Part shown: in pieces, positions 57,898-64,000 of the stretch
Layout: every line of letters begins with the position of its first letter
How positions within the stretch are numbered: position 1 is the first letter of the stretch
Assembly: GCF_037450285.1 (NCBI RefSeq)
Contig: NZ_JAQISN010000002.1
Location: forward strand, 434,001 to 498,000
Length of the DNA stretch: 64,000 bases
Source of the DNA: Erwinia sp. SLM-02
GTDB lineage: Bacteria > Pseudomonadota > Gammaproteobacteria > Enterobacterales > Enterobacteriaceae
Direction of reading: 5' to 3'
The notes under the pieces: generated by a model
The model's database searches: none
What the model was told of the DNA's origin: nothing
The model's input: the letters and a program-made list of their open reading frames with translations, nothing else
Made by a program: the position numbers and the translations under genes

Positions 57898-58440
57898 ATG
57901 ACCAAGCAGCCCGAAGACTGGCTCGATGACGTACCCGATAACGAAGAAGAAGAAGACGAAGAGATTATCTGGGTCAGTAAAAGTGAAATTAAACGCGACG
58001 CCGAAGAGCTGAAACGCCTGGGTGCCGAGCTGGTAGAACTGGGGAAAAACTCCCTGGACCGCATCCCGCTGGATGAGGATCTGCGTGCCGCGATCGAGCT
58101 GGCGCAGAAGATCAAAAAAGAGGGCCGTCGCCGTCAGTTGCAGCTGATCGGTAAGATGCTGCGCTCCCGGGATGAAGAACCAATCCGCATCGCGCTGGAT
58201 AAGCTGAAAAACCGCCATAACCAGCAGGTTGCGCTGTTCCACAAGCTGGAAGTGCTGCGCGATCGTCTGGTTGAGCAGGGTGATGATGCCGTACCGGACG
58301 TGCTGAATCTGTATCCCGATGCCGACCGTCAGCAGCTGCGCGCGATGATTCGCAACGCGCAGAAAGAGAAAGCGGAGAACAAACCGCCTAAAGCCTATCG
58401 TCAAATCTTCCAGTATTTGCGCGAGCTGGCCGAAGCGTAA
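57898..58440 (+). CDS. darP: DarP (YjgA), ribosome-associated assembly factor
   Basis: The 180-residue highly charged, helical protein begins MTKQPEDWLDDVPDNEEEED and contains EIIWVSKSEIKRDAEELKRL and KPPKAYRQIFQYLRELAEA, as in E. coli YjgA (DarP). It takes part in late assembly of the 50S subunit. Ribosome site and start at 57898 are unambiguous. It is divergent from pmbA, and a hairpin follows at 58448. Confidence 0.94.
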   Translation: MTKQPEDWLDDVPDNEEEEDEEIIWVSKSEIKRDAEELKRLGAELVELGKNSLDRIPLDEDLRAAIELAQKIKKEGRRRQLQLIGKMLRSRDEEPIRIALDKLKNRHNQQVALFHKLEVLRDRLVEQGDDAVPDVLNLYPDADRQQLRAMIRNAQKEKAENKPPKAYRQIFQYLRELAEA

Positions 58441-58447
58441 CCGGCAT

Positions 58448-58477
58448 GGACAGGGCTGCAACTCGTGCGCCCTGTCC
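58448..58477 (+). terminator. Hairpin after darP
   Basis: GGACAGGGC and GCCCTGTCC form nine pairs with a 12-base loop, seven bases after the darP stop; the T tract is poor. The rest of 58478-58660 shows no gene. Confidence 0.5.
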
Positions 58478-58660
58478 TGATATGGCCCGCGTAACCGCGC
58501 TCCGCTATCCACTCCGCCGCGATATCCAATCCCACTCTGGCTGTGCCTCGCTATTCAACTCAGCGCTGGCGATGTCATGGTCGTGAATCCGGTTCGGGTA
58601 AGCGTTTTCAGAAACAACCGCATTACTTTGGCAATGCGGCTGAAACCGTGAACACGTTCG

Positions 58661-60025
58661 TTACTTCTCCGCTTTCGCCAGACGATCCAGCAGCTTCTGA
58701 TGAATACCGCCGAAACCGCCGTTGCTCATTACCAGGATGTAGTCCCCCGGCTGGGCTTTTTTGGCGATCATCTCGACCAGCGTATCAACGTCCGCACTCC
58801 ACTGAGCGGGCTGCACGCAGGCCTCCGCCACTTCCACCACCTGCCACGGAATGTGGTGCGGCTGGAAAAGGAACACTTCGTCGGCGCGGCCGAGCGCCGG
58901 AGCCAGATCGTCCTTGCTGATCCCCATTTTCATGGTGTTGGATCGCGGTTCCAGCACGGCGAGAATACGCGCGGTGCCGCCGACTTTACTGCGCAGCGCC
59001 GCCAGCGTGGCGAGGATCGCGGTAGGGTGATGGGCAAAGTCGTCATAGACCTTAATGCCGTTGCTTTCACCGCGCAGTTCAAGGCGGCGGCGGGCATTGA
59101 TGAAGTCATTGAGCGCACGACCGGCATCTTCCGGCTTCACGCCGACGTGGCGCGCGGCGGCAATCGCCATCATGCCGTTATGCATGTTGTGTTCGCCCAC
59201 CAGCGACCAGTTCACTTCCGCCACGCGTTCACAGTCCAGGTACACTTCCCAGCGGGAGGCATCCGGGGTGAGCTTTTTCACCTGCCAGTGTCCGTTGTCA
59301 CCGACGATTTCCTGCTCGCTCCAGCAGCCCATTGCCATCACCTGCTTCAGGTTCGCATCGTGCTCCGGCAGGATGATTTTCCCCTGCCCCGGCACAATGC
59401 GCACCAGATGATGGAACTGCTTCTGGATAGCGCGCAGATCGTCAAAGATATCCGCGTGGTCGAACTCAAGGTTATTGAGGATCAGCGTGCGCGGGCAGTA
59501 GTGAACAAATTTGGAACGCTTGTCAAAAAACGCACAGTCGTACTCGTCCGCTTCAATAACAAAAAATGGGCTTTTTCCTAAATTTGCGGAAACCTCGAAA
59601 TTGCCCGGCACGCCGCCGATAACAAAGCCCGGTTCATAGCCGCAGGCCTGTAAAATCCACGCTGCCATGCCTGCGGTAGTGGTTTTTCCGTGTGTTCCTG
59701 CTACCGCAATGACCCAGCGGTCACGCAGCACAAAATCATGCAGCCACTGTGGCCCGGAAAGGTACGGGATATTACGCTCCAGCACGGCTTCGACACAGGG
59801 ATTGCCCCGGCTCATTGCGTTGCCGATGATCACCAGATCCGGTGCCGGATCGAGCTGGGATGCATCATAACCCTGAATTAAATCAATGCCCTGCTTTTCG
59901 AGCAGCGTGCTCATTGGCGGATAAACGTTAGCATCTGAGCCGGTGACGTCATGCCCCAGCGAACGTGCCAGCATCGCCAGGCCGCCCATGAAGGTGCCAC
60001 AGATACCGAGGATGTGAATACGCAT
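58661..60025 (-). CDS. mpl: Mpl, UDP-MurNAc:tripeptide ligase
   Basis: The 454-residue protein begins MRIHILGICGTFMGGLAMLA and has the Mur-ligase ATP motif VAGTHGKTTTAG near residue 108. Further motifs are NLEFDHADIFDDL near 180 and VYDDFAHHPTAILATLAALR near 330. It re-attaches the recycled tripeptide L-Ala-gamma-D-Glu-meso-Dap to UDP-MurNAc in cell-wall recycling. The start at 60025 matches the conserved N-terminus; an open frame extending to 60580 crosses the fbp gene and is spurious. It is divergent from fbp. Confidence 0.96.
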   Translation of the reverse strand: MRIHILGICGTFMGGLAMLARSLGHDVTGSDANVYPPMSTLLEKQGIDLIQGYDASQLDPAPDLVIIGNAMSRGNPCVEAVLERNIPYLSGPQWLHDFVLRDRWVIAVAGTHGKTTTAGMAAWILQACGYEPGFVIGGVPGNFEVSANLGKSPFFVIEADEYDCAFFDKRSKFVHYCPRTLILNNLEFDHADIFDDLRAIQKQFHHLVRIVPGQGKIILPEHDANLKQVMAMGCWSEQEIVGDNGHWQVKKLTPDASRWEVYLDCERVAEVNWSLVGEHNMHNGMMAIAAARHVGVKPEDAGRALNDFINARRRLELRGESNGIKVYDDFAHHPTAILATLAALRSKVGGTARILAVLEPRSNTMKMGISKDDLAPALGRADEVFLFQPHHIPWQVVEVAEACVQPAQWSADVDTLVEMIAKKAQPGDYILVMSNGGFGGIHQKLLDRLAKAEK

Positions 60026-60191
60026 AAAAGGTCTTTTCCTTAAAAGTTCGTCGCACAGTGTAGCGCCCTCATCGTGCGGAAGAAACGGATTTACCCTATG
60101 TTCTTTACCGTTCAATCGGCTAAACTGCGTACGCATACGTTGCAGTTTGTAAAACAGGCTGCTACTCAACCGCAGATTCAGGGATTGTGTT

Positions 60192-61190
60192 ATGAAAACG
60201 TTAGGCGAATTTATCGTCGAGAAGCAACACGACTTTCCGCACGCAACGGGTGAACTGACCTCATTGATCTCCGCGATCAAACTGGGCGCAAAAATCATCC
60301 ACCGCGATATCAACAAAGCAGGCCTGGTTGATATTCTTGGCGCAAGCGGCGCTGAAAATGTGCAGGGCGAGCAACAAATGAAGCTCGACCTGTACGCGAA
60401 CGAAAAACTGAAAGCCGCGCTGAAGGCCAGGGGTATCGTTGCCGGTATCGCATCAGAAGAAGAAGACGAAATCGTTATCTTTGAGGGTGTGGAAAACGGT
60501 AAGTACGTGGTCCTGATGGATCCTCTCGACGGTTCTTCAAATATCGATGTAAACGTTTCCGTTGGAACGATCTTCTCCATTTATCGCCGTATCACCCCTC
60601 CGGGTACGCCGGTAACCGAAGAAGACTTCCTGCAGCCGGGTAGCCAGCAGGTCGCAGCAGGCTATGTGGTTTACGGTTCGTCCACCATGCTGGTGTACAC
60701 CACCGGCTATGGCGTTCACGCCTTTACCTACGATCCGTCACTGGGCGTGTTCTGCCTCAGCGCCGAGAAGATGACCTTCCCGGAGAAGGGTTACACCTAC
60801 TCCATTAACGAAGGTAACTACATTCGGTTCCCACAGGGCGTGAAGAAGTACCTCAAGTTCTGTCAGGAAGAGGACCTGGAAACTCATCGTCCATACACCT
60901 CACGCTACATCGGCTCTCTGGTGGCGGACTTCCACCGCAACCTGCTGAAGGGCGGCATCTACCTCTACCCAAGCACGGCCAGCCACCCGAAAGGTAAACT
61001 GCGCCTGCTGTATGAGTGCAACCCGATGGCGTTCCTGGCCGAGCAGGCGGGCGGCAAGGCCAGCGACGGTCAAAACCGTATTCTGGACCTGATCCCCGAA
61101 ACGCTGCACCAGCGTTCACCGTTCTTCGTCGGCAACGACCATATGGTGGATGATACCGAACGTTTCCTGCGTGAATTCCCGGATAACTAA
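60192..61190 (+). CDS. fbp: Fructose-1,6-bisphosphatase class I
   Basis: The 332-residue protein equals E. coli Fbp in length. It has SAIKLGAKIIHRDINKAGLV near the start, the metal site VLMDPLDGSSNIDVNVSVGT near residue 110 and GKLRLLYECNPMAFLAEQAG near 265. It hydrolyses fructose 1,6-bisphosphate in gluconeogenesis and is inhibited by AMP. Divergent from mpl and followed by a terminator at 61200, it is transcribed alone. Confidence 0.97.
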   Translation: MKTLGEFIVEKQHDFPHATGELTSLISAIKLGAKIIHRDINKAGLVDILGASGAENVQGEQQMKLDLYANEKLKAALKARGIVAGIASEEEDEIVIFEGVENGKYVVLMDPLDGSSNIDVNVSVGTIFSIYRRITPPGTPVTEEDFLQPGSQQVAAGYVVYGSSTMLVYTTGYGVHAFTYDPSLGVFCLSAEKMTFPEKGYTYSINEGNYIRFPQGVKKYLKFCQEEDLETHRPYTSRYIGSLVADFHRNLLKGGIYLYPSTASHPKGKLRLLYECNPMAFLAEQAGGKASDGQNRILDLIPETLHQRSPFFVGNDHMVDDTERFLREFPDN

Positions 61191-61199
61191 CGGTTAATC

Positions 61200-61229
61200 A
61201 GGGCGGTCAGACGACCGCCCTGTTCTTTC
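61200..61229 (+). terminator. Terminator after fbp
   Basis: AGGGCGGTC and GACCGCCCT form nine pairs with a four-base loop, followed by GTTCTTT, ten bases past the fbp stop. Confidence 0.75.
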
Positions 61230-61397
61230 TGTTCAGCCGCTATGCCGGGTGACGTTCAGCACGGATACTCTCGCCCCCATCGCCAGATTAGCTATTCCCG
61301 CAAATTGTGCTGCCGCCGGCCTGCTCGGAAGAATCTGCTATCGCTCCGACGTAGTCTTAAACGCTGAAAAAGCGCAGGACTTTAAATTTGACCTGGC

Positions 61398-61403
61398 TAT
61401 AAT
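61398..61403 (+). promoter_or_regulatory. Likely -10 element of ppa
   Basis: A perfect TATAAT lies 39 bases before the ppa ATG, within GGCTATAATAGCC. No good -35 was seen at the proper spacing, so the exact promoter is uncertain. The region 61230-61397 shows no gene. Confidence 0.5.
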
Positions 61404-61441
61404 AGCCGGCACTCAACCTAATATGATTTAAGGAACTCAGA

Positions 61442-61972
61442 ATGAGCCTGAACCATGTACCAGCGGGTAAAGACCTGCCAGATGACATCTACGTTGTTAT
61501 CGAGATCCCGGCTAACGCTTCTCCGATCAAATACGAAGTAGACAAAGAGTCTGGCGCTCTGTTCGTTGACCGCTTTATGGCGACAGCAATGTTCTATCCG
61601 TGCAACTACGGTTACATCAACAACACCCTGTCTCTGGATGGCGACCCGGTTGACGTGCTGGTACCTACCCCGTACCCGCTGCAGCCTGGTTCAGTGATCC
61701 GCTGCCGTCCGGTTGGCGTACTGAAGATGACCGATGAATCTGGCGAAGATGCCAAGGTTGTTGCGGTACCACACAGCAAGCTGAGCAAAGAGTACGAGCA
61801 CATCCAGGATGTGAACGACCTGCCAGAGCTGCTGCGCGGCCAGATCACCCACTTCTTCGAGCAGTACAAAGCGCTGGAAAAAGGCAAATGGGTTAAGGTT
61901 GACGGCTGGGAAGGCGTTGAAGCCGCTAAAGCTGAAATCGTCTCTTCTTTCGAGCGCGCTGCTAAGAAGTAA
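61442..61972 (+). CDS. ppa: Inorganic pyrophosphatase, family I
   Basis: The 176-residue protein equals E. coli Ppa in length. It has MSLNHVPAGKDLPDDIYVVI at the start, the active-site signature D-G-D-P-V-D-V-L (near residue 66) with E and Y residues, and the KxxKEYEHIQDVNDLP segment. It hydrolyses pyrophosphate in a Mg2+-dependent hexamer. Codon use appears strongly biased to preferred codons, as expected for a highly expressed gene. A strong terminator follows. Confidence 0.97.
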   Translation: MSLNHVPAGKDLPDDIYVVIEIPANASPIKYEVDKESGALFVDRFMATAMFYPCNYGYINNTLSLDGDPVDVLVPTPYPLQPGSVIRCRPVGVLKMTDESGEDAKVVAVPHSKLSKEYEHIQDVNDLPELLRGQITHFFEQYKALEKGKWVKVDGWEGVEAAKAEIVSSFERAAKK

Positions 61973-62039
61973 GATCGATACCCTATCGATGAAAGCCGAA
62001 AGTCACCACGTTCGGCGGCTGTCGGTAAGAGGTCAGAAC

Positions 62040-62073
62040 AATCCGGGGGCGTTCGCGTTCCCGGATTTTTTTT
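62040..62073 (+). terminator. Strong terminator after ppa
   Basis: AATCCGGG and CCCGGATT form eight pairs around a 12-base loop and run into eight Ts, 67 bases past the ppa stop. Confidence 0.9.
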
Positions 62074-62133
62074 GCTTTCAGCGCCTCGTGTGTCAGTAGT
62101 CATCCTGACGGGGCTAAGGCACAGCCTGTACTC

Positions 62134-62571
62134 TTATTTGCTGGCGGGATAGAACTCAGGGTCAACAATCTGTTCGTCACTCCAGGGGCAGAGCAACGGG
62201 AAATGTTTCTCATCAATGCCCGTTTCACGCGCCGCAGAAAGGATCGCATCACCATAAGCATCGGCCATCAGCACGGAAAACTCATTTTTCAAACTGGGAT
62301 TACGCGCCAGTCGGCGCAGGATTTTTCGGCGTTGTTCCGCAATCGTCAGCTGCCAGCTTCTTCCCTGATGGCTGGGTTGAAACTGCCATTTCAATAAATG
62401 CTGAAGTAATACTTCGAGGCGTGATTCCAGTTCACGTCGTTCACTGTTTCCCATGCTCTCAATTTCCTCAAGCAGGTTCCTTGTGTCCAGCTGATGCAGC
62501 TTACCCGAACGCAGCAAATCAGCCTGCTCCTGAGTCCAGCCATAAAAATCGCTGTCATAACTCATGGTCAT
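62134..62571 (-). CDS. DUF29 family protein
   Basis: The 145-residue protein contains the DUF29 pattern: DFYGWTQEQADLLRSGKLHQ, LLEEIESMGNSERRELESRL, VLLQHLLKWQFQPSHQGRSW and a DAILSAARETGIDEKHFPLL tail. The family is small, helical and of unknown function, common in cyanobacteria and patchy in proteobacteria, so horizontal transfer is likely. GGAGG lies four bases before the ATG at 62571; the open frame begins four codons earlier at a TTG. It stands alone between ppa and ytfP. Confidence 0.85.
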   Translation of the reverse strand: MTMSYDSDFYGWTQEQADLLRSGKLHQLDTRNLLEEIESMGNSERRELESRLEVLLQHLLKWQFQPSHQGRSWQLTIAEQRRKILRRLARNPSLKNEFSVLMADAYGDAILSAARETGIDEKHFPLLCPWSDEQIVDPEFYPASK

Positions 62572-62735
62572 TGTTCCTCCCAACTTTAGCTGTCATTCCA
62601 ACGCTTAAATAGTAGTCTGTCAGAGAAGGTGTCAGGCGTCAAAAGCTAGCGTACGCACCCGCACCACCAGGGTGAATCCTCCTGCCCGGTGAGCATTAAC
62701 GAGGTTTCCAGCCGGACCGGGGGGCAGCGGCAGAG

Positions 62736-62764
62736 TAAAAAAAACACCGCTCACTGAGCGGTGT
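62736..62764 (-). terminator. Terminator after ytfP
   Basis: ACACCGCTC and GAGCGGTGT form nine pairs with loop ACT, flanked by an eight-A run on the left (T tract for the reverse strand) and TTTTTG on the right. It lies 22 bases past the ytfP stop and probably works in both directions. Confidence 0.85.
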
Positions 62765-62786
62765 TTTTGTTTTCAGAAGAGGCCGG

Positions 62787-63134
62787 TTAGTCTCCGGCAT
62801 CTCGTTGCAGCCAGTCACCGCTAACGATGCGCTTTCTGCCTGAGACGGAACGCTGATACACGTACAGCCACGCACTGCCGTACGGGGTTTGTAACAGCTC
62901 GCGCTTATACTCCCCGCCGGTTTCTCTCAGAGCATCCAGCTCCCCCAGGGTTGAGGCATCTATCCGATAAACTTCACAATAGACCTTACCCTCACCCGGA
63001 ACAACGCCCGGGTAATGGCCAAGGCTGTAGAGCTCATAGCCGTCGATCTGATGATCGCCCAACCACTGCCCGTTCGTCATCCAGTGACTGTTACCTTGCT
63101 TGCGTCGCAGACTGCCGTAGACAATTATTCGCAT
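62787..63134 (-). CDS. ytfP: YtfP, gamma-glutamylcyclotransferase-like protein
   Basis: The 115-residue protein begins MRIIVYGSLRRKQGNSHWMT, with the substrate-loop Y-G-S-L motif. LYSLGHYPGVVPGEGKVYCE and the acidic residue of ELDALRETGGEY are also present. E. coli YtfP has the same fold (AIG2/GGCT-like); its physiological substrate is not settled. It is two bases after tamB, so it is the last gene of a tamAB-ytfP operon, ended by the terminator at 62736. Confidence 0.94.
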   Translation of the reverse strand: MRIIVYGSLRRKQGNSHWMTNGQWLGDHQIDGYELYSLGHYPGVVPGEGKVYCEVYRIDASTLGELDALRETGGEYKRELLQTPYGSAWLYVYQRSVSGRKRIVSGDWLQRDAGD

Positions 63135-63136
63135 TG

Positions 63137-64000
63137 CTAGAACTCAAACTGATAAAGCACATCCAGAGCCTGATCTATGCCAGACACTGCTTCCAAATAG
63201 AGTTTGGGCATCAGGCGATAACGCAGGGTTAAGGTCGCCAGTGAATCAAATATGCCAACACCGTATTTTACCTGTAGACCCGGCAGCACATAGCCGCTGA
63301 CCTGCACCTGCTGGCTGTCGCCAACCCCTGCAGTATCCAGCGCCAGATTGCTGACACCGAAGGTCTCGCCGATTTTACCCACAACTTGACCACTTTGTGC
63401 AACCCCCAATCCTACCAGGGCGGAAGTTAATGCATCACTGTCGCTGCCGGAGGTTTGCAGACCCTGCCCGCGAAGCAGGTAGGAAAGCGCTTCCTGCTGC
63501 GACATCGCCGGGTCGGAGAAGACCTCCGCCTTCGGCTCATCCGCCAGTCCGGTCACGCGCACGCCTGCCGTCACGTCATCTTCAGTCGCTTCCGGGTTAC
63601 GGATCGCTTCGATGTTGAGGTAAGGCTGATCCGGCGGGCCGGCAAACTGCAGCTCGCCCTTGCGCACAATCAGATCCTGGCCGTAGGCATGGAAGCGCCC
63701 GGACGGAATGTTAATCTGACCGTTCAGCCCCAGGCCGCGTTTATCCTGCACCAGCTTCAGATCGCCGTTCAGCTTCGCCTTAAGACCGAAGGCGCTGAGG
63801 CGCACATCGTCCCCGACGTGGATAATCAGATTGCTGTTGATCGGAATTGAGGTGGATTTCGGCGCAATCGGCTGCAGGTTTTTATCCAGCAGCACCTCAT
63901 CAGAGGAGACGCCCACGGCGCTTTCCGGCACTTCCTGCACCGTAATGCGCGCCCACGGGATATCCACCCGGCCATCAAGATTAAACATTTCCGGCGTGGC
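63137..64000 (-). CDS. tamB: TamB, translocation and assembly module inner-membrane protein (C-terminal part)
   Basis: The frame is open from 64000 to the stop at 63137 and gives the last 287 residues, with M-F-N-L-D-G-R-V-D-I-P-W near the window edge. The final part is the TamB (DUF490) domain: GLADEPKAEVFSDPAMSQQE, LDTAGVGDSQQVQVSGYVLP and the C-terminal Y-Q-F-E-F typical of proteins docking with an Omp85 partner. TamB spans the periplasm and, with TamA, helps assemble autotransporters and move phospholipids. The N-terminal roughly 970 residues lie outside the window. Confidence 0.95.
   Translation of the reverse strand, partial: ATPEMFNLDGRVDIPWARITVQEVPESAVGVSSDEVLLDKNLQPIAPKSTSIPINSNLIIHVGDDVRLSAFGLKAKLNGDLKLVQDKRGLGLNGQINIPSGRFHAYGQDLIVRKGELQFAGPPDQPYLNIEAIRNPEATEDDVTAGVRVTGLADEPKAEVFSDPAMSQQEALSYLLRGQGLQTSGSDSDALTSALVGLGVAQSGQVVGKIGETFGVSNLALDTAGVGDSQQVQVSGYVLPGLQVKYGVGIFDSLATLTLRYRLMPKLYLEAVSGIDQALDVLYQFEF

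Noticed and set aside
60026..60580. N-terminal extension of Mpl by 185 codons
   Set aside because: It runs antisense through fbp and precedes the conserved Mpl start M-R-I-H-I-L-G.

Overview
The window looks like chromosomal DNA from an Erwiniaceae-type enterobacterium (an Erwinia or Pantoea relative). This is inferred from gene content, very high protein similarity to Escherichia coli and Klebsiella orthologues, GC-rich coding sequence, and blocks of E. coli gene order: fadH-hig-rlmG-ygjP, ygjR-sstT, exuR-yqjA-mzrA-yqjCDEK-yqjF-yqjG, yhaJ-yhaK, rnpB-rsmI-lpoA-yraN-diaA-dolP, pmbA-darP, mpl-fbp-ppa and ytfP-tamB. No rRNA, tRNA, insertion sequence, prophage or CRISPR array was seen; the only structural RNA gene is rnpB.

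Layout. 1-3353: PQQ cofactor operon pqqABCD plus the first codons of pqqE, with an M19 dipeptidase gene upstream on the same strand. 3423-7795: L-idonate operon idnDOT and idnR, with CRP-like and IdnR-like sites. 7919-13361: fadH, a HigBA module whose toxin gene carries a stop codon, a laccase-domain protein, rlmG and ygjP. 13484-24673: an accessory locus that looks devoted to inositol-phosphate (phytate) use. One arm is IMPase-OPA antiporter-secreted phytase, the other a sugar-phosphate-type ABC importer plus a second IMPase. Between the arms lie two LacI repressors. Three TGCA-N6-TGCA palindromes lie at the control regions. 24809-26500: a CLC transporter with CBS domains. 26675-33358: ygjR, sstT and a galacturonate block (uxaB, uxaA, exuR). 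33652-37919: the yqj membrane and stress genes. 38171-42711: triheme peroxidase, a small membrane peptide, yhaJ, yhaK, and a divergent tetR/NTF2-like pair with twin operators. 42772-47723: rnpB and the rsmI/lpoA/yraN/diaA/dolP block.

47874-55572 is the most novel part. It is a compact, one-strand cluster of families with no established role: a PRD protein, the SFCGS-motif protein, DUF4312, and the membrane proteins DUF4311 and DUF4310. They are joined to an amidohydrolase, a DgaE-like PLP ammonia-lyase and a DgaF-like KDPG-type aldolase, followed by a BglG/MtlR-type regulator. I read it as a candidate uncharacterised, possibly PTS-linked uptake system for an amino-sugar acid or its acyl derivative.

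55895-64000: housekeeping genes cybC, pmbA, darP, mpl, fbp, ppa, a DUF29 gene, ytfP and the 3' end of tamB.

Function calls rest on reading the sequences and on remembered family features; no database search was run.
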